This document shows positions 53,537 to 64,000 of a stretch of 64,000 nt of DNA, piece by piece. Within the stretch, counting starts at the first letter, position 1, and each line of letters begins with the position of its first letter. Location: NCBI GenBank assembly GCA_946902985.2, contig OX336397.1, positions 156,047,890-156,111,889 of the forward strand. The letters are read 5' to 3'. The notes under the pieces were generated by a model. That model saw only the letters and a program-made list of their open reading frames with translations, was not told where the DNA came from and did not search any database. The stretch comes from Meconema thalassinum. Its lineage: Eukaryota > Arthropoda > Insecta > Orthoptera > Tettigoniidae. The position numbers and the translations under genes are program-made.

Positions 53537-54599
53537 GGTATACACGAGCGGATATAATGAGAACGGGATACCTGTCAACACCGCACAGACCGTGGACTCG
53601 TGAAATATCGGTTTTCAATAGACACTAGGAAACTTGTGCTTTATACTCTGTGTATCATTACTGTGCGAGCAATAATAACACCCTTACCACCAGGAGTCAG
53701 TTCTCCATTACATTATGTGCCTACATGATGCAGAACAGCGAGGTCATCAGTCCCTCGCAACACAGTTGCTGCCTATATACAAAAAGGTTAATATTAAAAA
53801 AACTAAACTAAAACTAATAATTACAACTAACAAACAATACAGAACAAAATCCCTCCCTGTATTATTTTGCTAAGGTCCCATTCCAGTTTTGTACCGAAAA
53901 TTAGGTCCCATTAACACCAACCTACACATATGGGGTACCTACAGGTTCAGCATAACCCAATGCGTAAGCGAAACGCACTCACTTACTCTTCAAATGCCTC
54001 ACAATTATATAAATACCTTAAAACATGTATATTTACAATGAAATAATGAAAGAATGCAAAACGTTAACCATGGTAACAGAATAATTGCACTCATCGAAGG
54101 GCAGCTATATGAATATTTTGGAACATATTCTTATCATTACTTATCAGAGGTCAAAGGAATGCAATAATCTAAACGAGGTTAATTTTGAAACGAATGAATT
54201 ATTTGATTTATTAGCAGATTATTTAAATAATAATAAACGCAAACCACCTCCTCAACCCCCACCACAATAGGTTAATTCCTACATACATTCCTGACTCGAA
54301 TTATTTTCATGACGCCACACTCAATTACCTTCCTGGTTGCTAGTTAGTGTTTTCTCCGCTTTTGGCAAGGTTATACGACACTTGTGTGCATTTCAGCAAC
54401 CCACGTTGAAACTAGCAATGAGTAAATATGTCAATGTTCCTTGTACCATATTCGTTACTTCAACTAATAAGTGTTTATTCCGTGAGTGATATTAATGTGT
54501 CGAATGACACAGGCCTAACAAAGAGAGAACAAGAGAATAAATGTGAACTGTGTTATTGTTATTTAGTGGGGTTATCGATGTAATTTGATGTTTTACACC
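53537..54599. other. No recognisable gene
   Basis: About 1.06 kb. A 53-codon frame (MNILEHILII... with a Pro-rich end, 54109-54270) is too short and lacks known motifs. No repeat recognised. Confidence 0.4.
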
Positions 54600-54700
54600 A
54601 ATTAGTGGGCTGATGAAGGAAACATTATGTATTTTCGAAACATGTACCTGTAGAATTTTTATGTAAGTAAAAAGTATTGATTTGGCGAGAAATTTTTGTT
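54600..54700 (+). ncRNA. Hammerhead-like motif in a Penelope-like end
   Basis: gggctgatgaaggaaacatt, a ggaaa/ttttc pairing and cgaaacatgtacc form a CTGATGA-stem-GAAAC arrangement (54610-54646) followed by aagtattgatttggcg. The latter resembles agtattgatatggct next to the motif at 51702-51741. It is therefore a related element end. Catalytic activity is untested, and the extra A after CTGATGA is not canonical. Confidence 0.4.
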
Positions 54701-55314
54701 ATACTTCATGGTAACGGAATCTCACAGGTCCGCCTATTTCAGTGAGACGCAATGCAATTCCAATTATTACATTACTGTGAAAGTTTCCAGACGGATATAA
54801 CGTTATCACTGAACCAAATTAAGCTGTAAAATTCATCAATACATACAGTATAAAGCGCTTTAGGGGGTCAGGGAGCACCCTAGAATTTGTTCAGGCAATT
54901 TTCATGTGTGAGTGTGGTACGAAAGGTATTTTTCACCCGACTATAAAGGGTCTCCAAAAACCACATTTAAAGGCCCTTAAATTACCAGTGTCTGTGATAT
55001 TCCCAGAAAACTAACTTCGCTATGATATACCTATGAAGGAATGACAAACCCCTAACCACTGTACCAGTAGCTGAATTGATAAAGTCTGATTATTCATACC
55101 AAGGATAAATCAGTCATAGCATTGATGATTGAGATTTTGCTATGTGTACTCTTTACAACTAGAATATTCGCGGGCGAAGCCGCGACGGGTAATAGTAGTA
55201 ATATTATTATTCTGGTAGCTAAACCAAGTAAATTGAAATTTTTAGACATTCTCAAGACGTATTTACTAAAATTTTCGACTCCACGGAGTGTGAACTTTTA
55301 TTTTTCTTCTTATC
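54701..55314. other. No recognisable gene
   Basis: About 610 bp. At 55168-55190 the motif cgcgggcgaagccgcgacgg forms a small hairpin, like the 3' end of some insect Helitrons, but no CTRR end follows at the right distance. Confidence 0.4.
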
Positions 55315-55706
55315 CTTGCCACGGTGGATGACCGGTTATCGTGTCGAACCACCAACCCCAAGCTTGCAGGTTCGCTCCTGGCCGTGGTAAGTGATTTTGA
55401 AAGGCGACGAAAATCACGATACGCCTGTCATACGATGTTGGCATGTTAAAAGACCCATTTGAATTCAGTGTTCATAATGGCAAAATTAATCTCAGGATAT
55501 TCCGCCAACACAAAGTTCCTCATTTCTCTACTAGAAAGCGCTCTAGTGTCAAGGAGCTTTGATATCTAACCTTCTTGAATTTCATAGCGCTTCAAGGAGC
55601 GATAAAAGTCGACATGCAAGTTGCCCTCTTGGCGTCAACTAACAAAATTTGCACCCGGCACTCTAGGCCATACGATATTATTGTTATTATTATAATTATT
55701 ACTGTA
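55315..55706 (+). mobile_element. SINE type D (copy 3)
   Basis: Full length from cttgccacggtggatgaccg to the (ATT)n end, with gcaggttcgctcctggccg, ggcatgttaaaagacccatt and ctactagaaagcgctctag. All three type D copies share orientation. Confidence 0.9.
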
Positions 55707-55721
55707 TGTTATGGCGAATGT

Positions 55722-56375
55722 GTATAATAAATGTAAAACAAAAATATTGGAATACAGCCGAAAGAAATCAGAAACCCCTATGGACATTCAATTGGTAGGT
55801 GAAAAGCTAAAGGAAATAGGACACGTGTCTTAGGAAGCAAAATAACCAGTGATGGACGAAGAGAAGTAGGCTGGCTCAGTCAAGGAAAGCATTTCTGCAG
55901 AAAAGTAATCTGTTGATATCGAATACAGATTTAGGTATCAGGAAATAATTTTTGAAATTCTTTGTCTGGAGTGTCACGCTCTATGGCAGTGAAACTTGGA
56001 CTGTTGGAGCAGCAGAAAAGAGGAGAATTGAAGCGTTTGAAATGTTGTGTTACAGGAGAATGAAGAAGATCAGATGGGTAGATAGGGCTACAAATGAAGA
56101 GGTATTAAGATGATTGAGAGAGTAGAGGTGCTTCTGACGACTGCTAATGAAGATAGGTTGGTAGGACACATACTAAGACATTAAGGAATAGAAAAGCTAG
56201 TTATGGAATGAAGGGTCGAGGACGAGAACTGTAGGGGAAGACCAAGGTTTATGTTATTGTTTCAGATATAAGGTGTGGTAGCTATGTAGAGATGAAACAA
56301 TTCGCTCAGGACAGGGTCACATGGACGGCTGCATCAAACCAGTCAAAAGACTGAAGACTGTCATGAAGTGTCGTA
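55722..56375 (+). pseudogene. Family R LINE 3' end
   Basis: Plus strand: NKCKTKILEYSRKKSETPMD, IQLVGEKLKEIG, RLAQSRKAFLQKSNLLISNT, FFVWSVTLYGSETWTVGAAE, KRRIEAFEMLCYRRMKKIRW, followed by degraded GHILRH- and CRGRPR-like sequence. It ends with the exact cagtcaaaagactgaagact. Several indels. It starts a few bases after the type D SINE. Confidence 0.85.
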
Positions 56376-56780
56376 ATCTTGCATTGGGGATCATGAACGA
56401 AGCTTCCCAGAAGAATGCACTAATTACATGCATTCAGGCGTCCCCTGGGCAACTGTAAAAGACATTGTAAAATTGACCGGGTGATTTACAATACGGATCT
56501 TGGAAGACACTAAACAGACTGAGAACCGGTGTGAGTCGGTGAAAAAGCAATTTGAATAAGTGGGGGATACAGTACTGAAGAACTTTGTAAATGTGGTGAA
56601 AAACAAGACCCTGAGCACCTTCTGAATTGCAGCATGTTACCAAGACCATGTGCTATGCAAGACTTGATAGAAGCTAATGACTGTGCCAGTCTAACAGTTG
56701 AACACTGGAGAAATGACATTTAGTGCAATTTATATGTATATTTGTATGTGTTTTCGACTCGTATAAATAAATAAATAAAT
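56376..56780 (+). pseudogene. Non-LTR element C-terminal Cys/His tail
   Basis: Reads WKTLNRLRTGVSR and KSNLNKWGIQY (56500-56570). After a frameshift it gives EELCKCGEKQDPEHLLNCSM, LPRPCAMQDLIEANDCASL and TVEHWRNDI to a TAG at 56718-56720. 'WRSLNRLRTG..R.K.NL.KWG......C.CG..Q...HLL.C' is the C-terminal zinc-knuckle-like region of RNase H-containing or jockey-type non-LTR elements. An (AAAT)n tail follows at 56762-56785. Confidence 0.72.
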
Positions 56781-56819
56781 AAATACATAGATAATTTAAA
56801 AAAATACGAGCCTTACAGT

Positions 56820-57560
56820 AGTCGCATATGATGTGTAACATGTGACATGTTATCCTACTATGAGTCTGCCGGGAGCACAAGTCCCTTGTTAACAGTGACT
56901 TCTGTTGGTCATTGAAATAATTACTTGTAAAACTGCAGTTCCAAATCCTGACCGATTTACAGCAAATATGATAAAATTGATATTTTCATATCAAACAACG
57001 ACAACTTGAAGATGATTTATTGTAGGAAAAATATCTTTAATGGGGCCTCCAAACCTTTGACTAAACCGTATGCGATGTACATTGCATATAGCCACATGAA
57101 CGACTATGTGTCTGCCGGGAGAACAGTGAACTCTGTTGGTCATTGCAATAACTACTTGTAAACTGCAGTGCCAAATCTTAACCGGTTTTCAGTATATATG
57201 ATTTAACGAATATTTTCACATCAAACAACGACAACTTGAAGATGATTTATTACAGGAAGAATATATTTAATGGGGCCTCCAAACCTTGAAGTAATTTTGT
57301 ATGCGATATACATTCCATTTAGTCACATGGCCGACAGTACCTCGAGTGCTTGCATTAAATAATAATACAGCAAAAGTATGAAGATTTATAAATCATAATT
57401 GTTTTCAGCAAATATGATATAATGAATATTTTCACACCAAAGAACGACAATTTCAAGATGATTTATTGTAGGAATATCTTTAATGGGGCCTCCAAACCTT
57501 GAACTAAACCGTATGCGATATACATTCCACATAGCCACATGGCCGATAGTACGTTGTGTT
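56820..57560 (+). repeat. Three diverged tandem units of ~220-250 bp
   Basis: Landmarks caacttgaagatgatttatt (about 57003, 57233 and, as caatttcaagatgatttatt, 57449), aatggggcctccaaacctt and tatgcgatatacattccat repeat in order. Unit 3 lacks the ctgccgggagmacagt block. No coding potential. Confidence 0.8.
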
Positions 57561-58129
57561 ATCGATCTCCACCACCACCGCGCGCTCATTGTTTCCATCC
57601 CATCCATTTCCGTTTCATTGTTTCCGTCCCATCCATTTCCGTTTCATTTTTCAAAATCACCCCCACAAAAAATATACAGATACCGAGTGGAAATGTTACA
57701 CATCAATAAAATAAATCTTGCGTTACGCAATATGACTCTTTTATCGTAGTGATTCCACGTTAGTCTGTATTACTAGGAGCAGTGGGCAGTGCATATCTCC
57801 CACCTGTGTGTAAAGGTGGAAGGTGAAGCAGCTCATCTCCCAGAGGCTATTGCTTATATTGCGGACAGAGGGCAGTGGCTATACACACAACAGCTGGGGA
57901 ACTTGAGCCACCTCTAATTTAACCAGCTAACCTCACAGCTAAGCCTTGAAATACGTGACCTGCCAGACTTGCCGGGGATGTAGTGCGTGCCTTGCGGCTT
58001 TCTCTTCGTTCATGATGGAACTTACAGAGAACAGCTTAGATCACCTGTCGTTCAATCTGCATTTGTTTATTTATTTATTATTTTTATTTAATCATTCCTT
58101 CTTCTTCTTCTACTTCTTCTTCCTTCGTT
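57561..58129. other. No recognisable gene
   Basis: Contains a short duplicated tttccgtcccatccatttcc near 57595-57650 and T-rich sequence at 58060-58120; no gene recognised. Confidence 0.4.
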
Positions 58130-58400
58130 ACGGTCAACTAAGGACCACGTCATGTCAACTGTTTCTTCTGCATTTTAATGTTGGCCCAGTACTCCTTCAT
58201 TCGCAATCGATGTTGCACCTTTCTCTCCGTCGCCCACGCCTTCCCGGTTTTTAGCTTCGGCTTGGGTTGAAAACTTCGGTGTTTCTGAAGTTTTTCACTA
58301 AGTGGGCCACGCTCCTGGATATCTTCACGTGTTATCCCAGTCTCCAACAGATCTTTCTCTACTGCACTGAATCAGGCCCCCTTTGTCTTTTTCTCACGGA
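58130..58400 (-). pseudogene. Family K LINE 3' end, short copy
   Basis: Minus-strand frame 58150-58347 reads METGITREDIQERGPLSEKL, QKHRSFQPKPKLKTGKAW, TERKVQHRLRMKEYWANIKM and QKKQLT, then the 3' signature tgacgtggtccttagttgac. It is closest to the C-terminus of 36580-37968 (KPKLPTGKKWTAERK...NKKQLK). Confidence 0.82.
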
Positions 58401-58740
58401 GAAAAGCAAAAATTCTGTTGGATAGCCGTGTTGATTTCATTCGGGTTATTTAATCATTTATTAATTATTATTATTATTTCTGATTATTCCCCCTTCAGGA
58501 GAGCGTGTGAACTTGAGCCAATCACAGCTTCACTTCATTTTCCTCTCTTCTTTTCTTCCAAAAAACTCTTCATTAGTTCCTTTCCTCTGTCCATTGTATT
58601 ACTGATGTGTTCTCCCTTGAGACTTGTACAATTTTCGTGTCTCTGATTTTATTTCTAAATTGTTCTCTGTCCTTAATGTCGTCTTCAGAGATTTTAAGTA
58701 ATCCCATGTCTTCATGTTCTTCTTTTATCAAACTGATCTT
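58401..58740. other. No recognisable gene
   Basis: About 340 bp; T- and C-rich, no motif. Confidence 0.4.
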
Positions 58741-59090
58741 TAATTTAGGCTACTTGCATTCCCGATATTGAAAATCTTCTTAGTGAGTCTATTCGCATCC
58801 ATCCTATATACTGTATGTGTACATAGAACTGCAGACGTCTCTTCCTAAATTTATCTATAATGGTGTCTGTATTTTCATAAAGTTCCTTTGTTGGTCTCCT
58901 GACCCAAATTCCATTACGGAAAACAGCGCCATGGATCTTCCTAAGAATGTTTCGTTCTTGTTTCTCAATATCATGAATTCTCGTCATTCCGCTAATGACT
59001 GTGGTTTCTGCCACGTACAAGGCTTCAGGCAAAACAACTGCGTTGTAATGGCGCAGTTTTGCATTACGAGATACTGCTCTTTAATTATTA
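58741..59090 (-). pseudogene. Family K RT C-terminal fragment
   Basis: Minus-strand frame 58745-59032: MPEALYVAETTVISGM, DIEKQERNILRKIHGAVFRN, GIWVRRPTKELYENTD and KFRKRRLQFYVHI. The end of the frame is frameshifted before the usual RLTKKIF, which can still be read as ANRLTKKIFNIGNASSL-like in another frame. Separate from the copy at 59128-59460. Confidence 0.78.
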
Positions 59091-59127
59091 TTATATTCGT
59101 TCAGCCCCCCAGGGAGCACGTGAAACC

Positions 59128-59460
59128 ATTAACTATCACTGGAATTCTTCATCTTTTTGGACGTCTTATTCGCCCAAAATTTCTTCATACTTTCACTCTG
59201 GGCCTGCCGTCTTTCTTGTGTCCTTGAGTTTTGGAGTTTCAGGCTTTTCTCGGATGAATTCTTGGGTGCAAATTTGTGGGTGTTGATCTTTTGTCTGTAT
59301 TTAGTCCTTGTTGTAGCCATTGGATCATTGACGACTTCAGTAAGGTACATTTGTGGATCTACTAGCCAGCGAATTTTGGTTTGTCGGTTTTCATTGATAA
59401 TAAGAAATATTTTCTTAGTCAGACGTGAATCATCCATTCGTGTTAAATGCTCCTTTGTTG
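59128..59460 (-). pseudogene. Family K LINE extreme C-terminus
   Basis: Minus-strand frame 59129-59437 reads MDDSRLTKKIFLIINENRQT, IRWLVDPQMYLTEVVNDP, KINTHKFAPKNSSEKSLKL, ERRQAQSESMKKFWANKTSK. It covers the region after FYGHL.RM. A (TA)n microsatellite at 59467-59495 lies at its truncated 5' side. Confidence 0.8.
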
Positions 59461-59465
59461 TATAT

Positions 59466-59500
<35 letters not shown>

Positions 59501-59519
59501 AAAAAAAATTATTATTCTG

Positions 59520-60622
59520 TCGAGTTTGGCCTACTTTTGACCGCGTTGAACAATCGGCCGACTTACCAATATCTTCTTCTCCTCCCAGAATTTCTTCATG
59601 CGTTCGCTGAGTCTCCTCCTTTTTTCAGACCAGATGACCTTGGTTTTTGAGCTAGTTTTTCCCTGAAACTCTTGAAATGTATCAACCTCCGTTCGAAACA
59701 GTGGTTTGTTGAGAATATCTTCTTGAGTGATGCCAACTTCTTTGAGATCTGCTCGTGTTTCCTCAAGCCATTTTGTGGTGGACTTTAATTTGCTAATGTA
59801 AGTGAATATCCTTTTGGTTAACCTATTGTTGCTCATTCGTGCGAGGTGGCCATAAAATGTAATCCTTATCTTACGCATCGTGTCTGTAAGTTTCTCCGCC
59901 TGGTTGTACAAGTCACTATTCCTCCATCTCCTGCACAAGACATCTGCTCTCTGTACTCGGCCCAATACTTTCCTTGGGATTCTTCGTTCTTTCTTTTCCA
60001 ACTCCTCTGTTTCTCCTTTGTTTAAAATAAGGCATTCAGAACTATAAAGAGCTTCCGGTTTAATCACAGCGGCATAACGTCGTAACTTTGCTCTGAAGGA
60101 TATGGCTTTCTTGTTATACCTATTCTGCGTTAATCGATATGCAGTTTCCATCTTACGAACTCTGACCTTATTGGCTTCCTTATCAAGGTCATTAGGTTGA
60201 TTCCATTCACCAAGATATTTCATTTTTTCTATCCTTTTGACATTTCCAAACCTTGTTTCCAAATATTTCTCATTGCCATGTTTGGATTCCATGTATTCAG
60301 TTTTCTCATGAGAGATCTGTAGGCCTATGTTTGCCGCAATGTCATGCAATTTCTCAATCATAATCTTCGCATCATCAATATCTTCCGCTAACACAGTCAG
60401 ATCATCGGCAAATGCTAAGCACTCCACACCCAAATTTTGCTTTTTAGTGCTTAGGTAGATTCCTTCTACCCCTTCTTCTGTTATTGCTTTTATCCAAGTC
60501 CTCATAATTATCTCCAGGACGATGTCAAATAAAATTGGTGATAGACCAGCACCTTGTCGGACTCCTGTCCGAATCAGAAAGGGGGCAGATATTTCTCCAC
60601 GAAATTTAACCTTAGAAACATA
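59520..60622 (-). pseudogene. Family K RT, long open copy
   Basis: Open from about 60622 to 59531 on the minus strand: KFRGEISAPFLIRTGVRQGA, GLSPILFDIVLEIIMRTW (motif B, with Ala for Asp at RQGA/D), VECLAFADDLTVLAED (motif C, both catalytic Asp), EKMKYLGEWNQPNDLDKEAN and NRYNKKAISFRAKLRRYAAV. PEALYSSECLILNKGETEEL, RKIRITFYGHLARMSNNRLT, KRIFTYISKLKSTTKWLEE and WSEKRRRLSERMKKFWEEKK follow. No frameshift or stop over about 360 codons. RT motif A and everything upstream are lost by 5' truncation, so it cannot work alone. It is the youngest-looking family K copy. Confidence 0.9.
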
Positions 60623-60930
60623 TGCTCATTAATTCGTCACGGAACTATTCGTTTGATTTTGGTTTGTGTTTTATTATTGTGTTTGTGTTATTCATTTTGT
60701 TTTTATGATTTTTTTTTGGGGGGGGGAGGTTGTTTTTGCTTTCTTTTTTTCTGCCTTTGCCTTTTGGTTTAGTTTTTGTTTCGTATACTAGATAAATGAC
60801 AACCAGAAAAAAAATTGGTTTCTTATAAATATGAATTCAATCTTGATGATGATGGTTGGTTTACAAACCAAGAATGGTCCTTCACAATAAAGTAAACTAA
60901 ATTACTTATGCGACATTCAGAAAAAGCAGA
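60623..60930. other. No recognisable gene
   Basis: About 300 bp, T-rich, with a poly-T and poly-G patch at 60709-60728. Confidence 0.45.
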
Positions 60931-61350
60931 AATTTCCAAAACAAATGAAGACTCCACGGGAAAAACGGGGTAAGTCACATTACGTAAATTTTTCAGGAGA
61001 GCCAATTTAAACTTTCAACACTAAAAAGAAATACAAAAAACACCCCAATTGAGAGTAAGCAATATGGTTATTTTGGAAAATTTATTTCTTATAATGGAAG
61101 TATATGTAATACAAATAAAAAATTAAATTAAATTATGAAAAAAAGTGAGAGAATATGGGACGTTCTCTCCGTTTCCATTAAGAATAAAAACCTCTGTATC
61201 TCGGTGACTTACCGCTTTATTTGAAATCAGTTTCAACTGATCTGTAGTGACGATGGCTGGCCACCAGATTGCACCATAAACTAATTTCCGAAAAAAAAAG
61301 TGGACATACCCCGTTTTTTTCGTGGGGGTCTTCAAATATTTCCCCCAATT
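60931..61350. repeat. MITE-like inverted repeat, ~420 bp
   Basis: Left arm 60931-60982 (cacgggaaaaacggggtaag-tcac) and right arm 61296-61350 (gtggacataccccgttttt) are imperfect ~50-bp inverses. The match extends through ttgaagac-like sequence outward. The interior (60983-61295) is AT-rich and non-coding. No target duplication identified. Confidence 0.6.
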
Positions 61351-61989
61351 TCTCAAAAGCTTAACGATATTGTTGCTAAAGGTTTTAGGGAATTGTTCCA
61401 GAGAATCACAGTGATAATGAACACCAGGTATCTGTTAGCCGAGACTCAATATTGACCCAACTCTGTGTGTACTCAGGGGACTGGACAAGGATTCAGCAAA
61501 CGTAGCGACCCCACGAGACCAAAGGAACAATATACGGTACTCTAAAGCTGGAGAAAATTCGATTTTGAGTTTCTCTGTTCATATAGAGCTCTCCAGTCCC
61601 CGAGGGCTGTGGGACCAGACACTGCTTAGTAATGAATGTTCCAGCACCAGTTAGCGTATATTATACAGCACGAAACATTTCTCTTGTGGTCTTTCTGATA
61701 ACCTGTGCCACTGTAATGTTCGAACACATTGATTATATTCAAGCGTATCACTGCTTGAGGGTGAATACAGTTACATACAGCAACTTTACCAGAACCCAAT
61801 GAATCTTTTATATCAATTGTACAAAAAGTAATGTTCTTTCTGAGTTAATACTCAAGTTTGAAAATAATTGTACTTTCCACAATCTCCACTAAAACAACAC
61901 CGATGCCAATATCAGAAAACTACAAATGATAAAATCAATCTCCATAAACAGCCACCCTAAAGAGAGCCTTCAAAGACTACTGATGAATA
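61351..61989. other. No recognisable gene
   Basis: About 640 bp without a feature that I recognise. Confidence 0.4.
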
Positions 61990-63308
61990 TTGAGGTCATG
62001 AAAGAGAGATGCCACCAATCCCAGTAGTCCATAGGAATATCAATCAATCCCAGTAGTGTATATGAATATCAAGAATCTCAACCAATCATAGACGTTTATA
62101 GGAGCATCAAGAATCTAAATCAATCACAGTTGTCTATAGGAATATCAAGAATCTCAACCAATCACAGTACCCTATAAGAATATCAAGAATCTCAACCAAT
62201 CACAGTGCCCTATAAGATTATCCAGAGTCTCAACCAATCACAGTACCGGTACCTTTTAAGAATATCAAGAATCTCAACCAATCACAGTATTCTATATGGA
62301 TATCAAGAATTTCAACGAATCACAGTACCCGATAGGAATATCAAGAATCTCAACCAATCACAGTAGTCAACAGGAATATCAAGATTCTCAACCAATCACA
62401 GTATCCTATAGGAATATCAAGAATCTCAACCAATCACAGTAGTCAACAGGAATATCAAGATTCTCAACCAATCACAGTATCCTATAGGAATATCAAGAAT
62501 CTCAACCAATCTCAGCACCCTATAGGAATATCAAGAATCTCAACCAATCACAGTATCCTATAGGAATATCAAGAATCTCAACCAATCTCAGCACCCTATA
62601 GGAATATCAAGAATCTCAACCAATCACAGTATTCTATATGAATATCAAGAATCTCAACGAATCACAGCACCCTATAGGAATATCAAGAATCTCAACCAAT
62701 CACAGTTGTCTTTAGGAGTATCAAGAATCTCAACCAATCACAGTTGTCCATAGGAATATCAAGAATCTCAACCAATCACAGTAGCCTACAGGAATATCAA
62801 GAATCTCAACCAATCACAGTACCCTCTAGGAATATCAAGAATTTCAACCAATCACAGTACCCTATAGGAATATCAAGAATCTCAACCAATCACAGTTGTC
62901 GATAGAAATATCAAGAATCTCAACCAATCAAAGGTGTCCATAGGAATATCAAGAATCTCAACCAATCACAGTTGTCGATAGAAATATCAAGTATCTCAAC
63001 CAACCACAGTTGTCCATAGGAATATCAACCAATCCCAATAGTGTATAAGGATATCAAGAATCTCAACCAATCACAGTATTCTATAGGAATATCAAGAATC
63101 TCAACCAATCACAGTACCCTATACGAATATCAAGAATATCAACCAATCACAGTACCCGATAGGAATATCAAGAATCTCAACCAATCACAGTTGTCTATAG
63201 GATTATCAGGAATCTCAACCAATCACAGTTGTCTACAAGAATATCAAGAATCTCAACCAATCACAGCAGTCTACAGGAATATCAAGAATCTCAACCAATC
63301 TCTGCCAT
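61990..63308. repeat. 38-bp satellite, about 34 units
   Basis: The unit is ggaatatcaagaatctcaac-caatcacagtatcctata with variable last ~8 bases (ttgtctata, accctata, agtcaaca). Spacing measured between 62411 and 62449 is 38 bp. Some units at the left edge and near 63020-63050 are shortened. Each unit carries CCAATCA. The open frame 63041-63445 is a by-product. Confidence 0.93.
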
Positions 63309-63655
63309 CACAGTTTTATAGCTATGGTTTCATCACTTTGATGACACCACGCGTACGTGCAAGTCATAACACCAGCGCACTGAACAATCTTTATAGCGCC
63401 TTTGGCCTTGCTGTTATTCTTTTGTTACGGTACCAAAGAGTTTAAATGAGAAATAAAACAGTTTATTTATGAATTCAAAGTTTAATTCCCTCCAAGAAAC
63501 GAAGCCATGACGTACCAAGTTTTATATTTATACAGTTTTATTAAGGTTGCTTCCTTTATTTTTAAAGTTTTTTTCGCAAAGTAATAAACACAACTCAAGA
63601 ATTCGTCGAATACAATGAATGTGACGGTGCATTCATCTCAAATATGAACACTAAG
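63309..63655. other. No recognisable gene
   Basis: About 350 bp between the satellite and the LINE; nothing recognised. Confidence 0.4.
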
Positions 63656-64000
63656 TGATTAATCTATGTTTACAGAGGAAATGAAGGAATGACCGATAGA
63701 AACAGAGTTGGGTGAAGACCAGTTTCGCTTCAGGAGAAACGTAGGAAGCTGTACTAAGTCTTAGGCTGATTTTGGAAGGTAGAATATGGAAGGATAAGAG
63801 AACTTTCATGGCATTTGTAGACTTAGAAAAGGCTTTTGATAATGTTGATTGGAGAAGTTGTTTGACATTTTGAAAACGATTGAAATGAAGTACAGAGATA
63901 GAAGGTTGCTCTACAATCGATACAGAAACCAGACAGCAGTTATTCGAGCGGAAGGACATGAGAGAGAGGCTGATATTCAGAACGGTGTAAGGCAAGGCTT
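63656..64000 (+). pseudogene. Family R LINE, RT N-terminal palm, cut by the window edge
   Basis: Plus strand, frameshifted: TELGEDQFRFRR (RT motif 2 region), then KDKRTFMAFVDLEKAFDNVD in a shifted frame (motif A with its catalytic Asp), LFDILKTIEMKYRDRRLLYN, RYRNQTAVIRAEGHEREAD and NGVRQG (motif B), running off the window. It is the same protein as 47500-48565 but starts further upstream and has fewer indels in the last 150 bp. Confidence 0.87.

Noticed and set aside
54085..54270. A short frame with a Pro-rich end (LADYLNNNKRKPPPQPPPQ)
   Set aside because: Too short, no homology I recognise and no splice or promoter context; kept only as a note.
55160..55200. A Helitron 3' end (cgcgggcgaagccgcgacgg hairpin)
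   Set aside because: No CTRR terminus follows at the expected distance and no 5' TC end was found.
61990..63308. A possible CRISPR array because of regular repeats
   Set aside because: There are no unique spacers of constant length; it is a head-to-tail satellite with a variable segment of only about eight bases, in a eukaryotic context.
63041..63445. A 134-codon frame with repeated 'NIKNLNQSQ'
   Set aside because: It is a by-product of the 38-bp satellite and runs into unrelated sequence.

Overview
This window looks like intergenic DNA from a large, repeat-rich arthropod genome. I favour a polyneopteran insect such as a cricket, katydid or other orthopteroid, but the order is an inference. 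The evidence is the mixture of many 5'-truncated non-LTR retrotransposons, several unrelated tRNA-derived SINE families, Tc1/mariner, piggyBac, hAT and Helitron elements, long microsatellites and no prokaryotic-style gene layout. I found no host protein-coding exon, tRNA or rRNA gene that I can defend. Almost every open reading frame is a transposon fragment or a by-product of a tandem repeat.

Layout. 0-6 kb: two non-LTR reverse transcriptase (RT) remnants and SINEs nested in them, then a mariner-like element (4470-5974) whose long terminal repeats are an inverted copy of its own 3' end. 6-9 kb: a 333-bp imperfect hairpin, a 0.9-kb polypurine tract and a SINE. 9-12.5 kb: a hAT end, a DNA element with 24-bp terminal repeats invaded by a LINE, and an RT tail split at TTAA by a deleted piggyBac. 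12.6-20.2 kb: two copies of a composite repeat built from ~293-bp units, separated by a 1.7-kb TGAA microsatellite. 20.2-29.5 kb: a G-rich, C-poor, gene-free domain containing a non-autonomous Helitron (21498-23332). 30-33.5 kb: a LINE tail and a 174-bp dimeric satellite. 33.5-41.5 kb: a cluster of RT fragments, including the best-preserved one (36580-37968) and a hAT-like insertion with an 8-bp target duplication. 42-46.7 kb: an intact-looking Tc1 transposon (42664-44129) inside an RT remnant, and a mariner-like element inside another. 47-53 kb: a LINE, a tandem pair of ~630-bp units with a palindrome at each end, a GC-rich inverted repeat, a young SINE with a perfect 18-bp target duplication, and a large inverted repeat with hammerhead-ribozyme-like cores. 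55-60.6 kb: SINE, LINE and RT fragments, mostly on the minus strand in the second half. 61-63.3 kb: a MITE-like inverted repeat and a 38-bp satellite. The window ends inside another LINE.

Working names for RT families used below (mine, from visible C-terminal motifs): R = 'RRIEAFEMWCYRRMMKIRW' type, K = 'RKILRKILGP' plus 'FYGHL.RM...RLTKRIF' type, T = 'AEMKFLRRTAGYT' plus 'HVNRMPR' type, P = 'YGHV.R' plus 'RGRPR' type. All are non-LTR RT C-termini; I do not assign clades.

The genes do not form a pathway. The window is a record of repeated insertion, and nested target-site duplications let much of the order of events be read directly. The most unusual items are hammerhead-like motifs in inverted repeats, 52-bp micro-insertions of a LINE 3' hairpin with target duplications, the tandem unit with a palindrome at each end, interchangeable SINE heads and tails, and arrays of Pho/YY1-like GCCAT sites.
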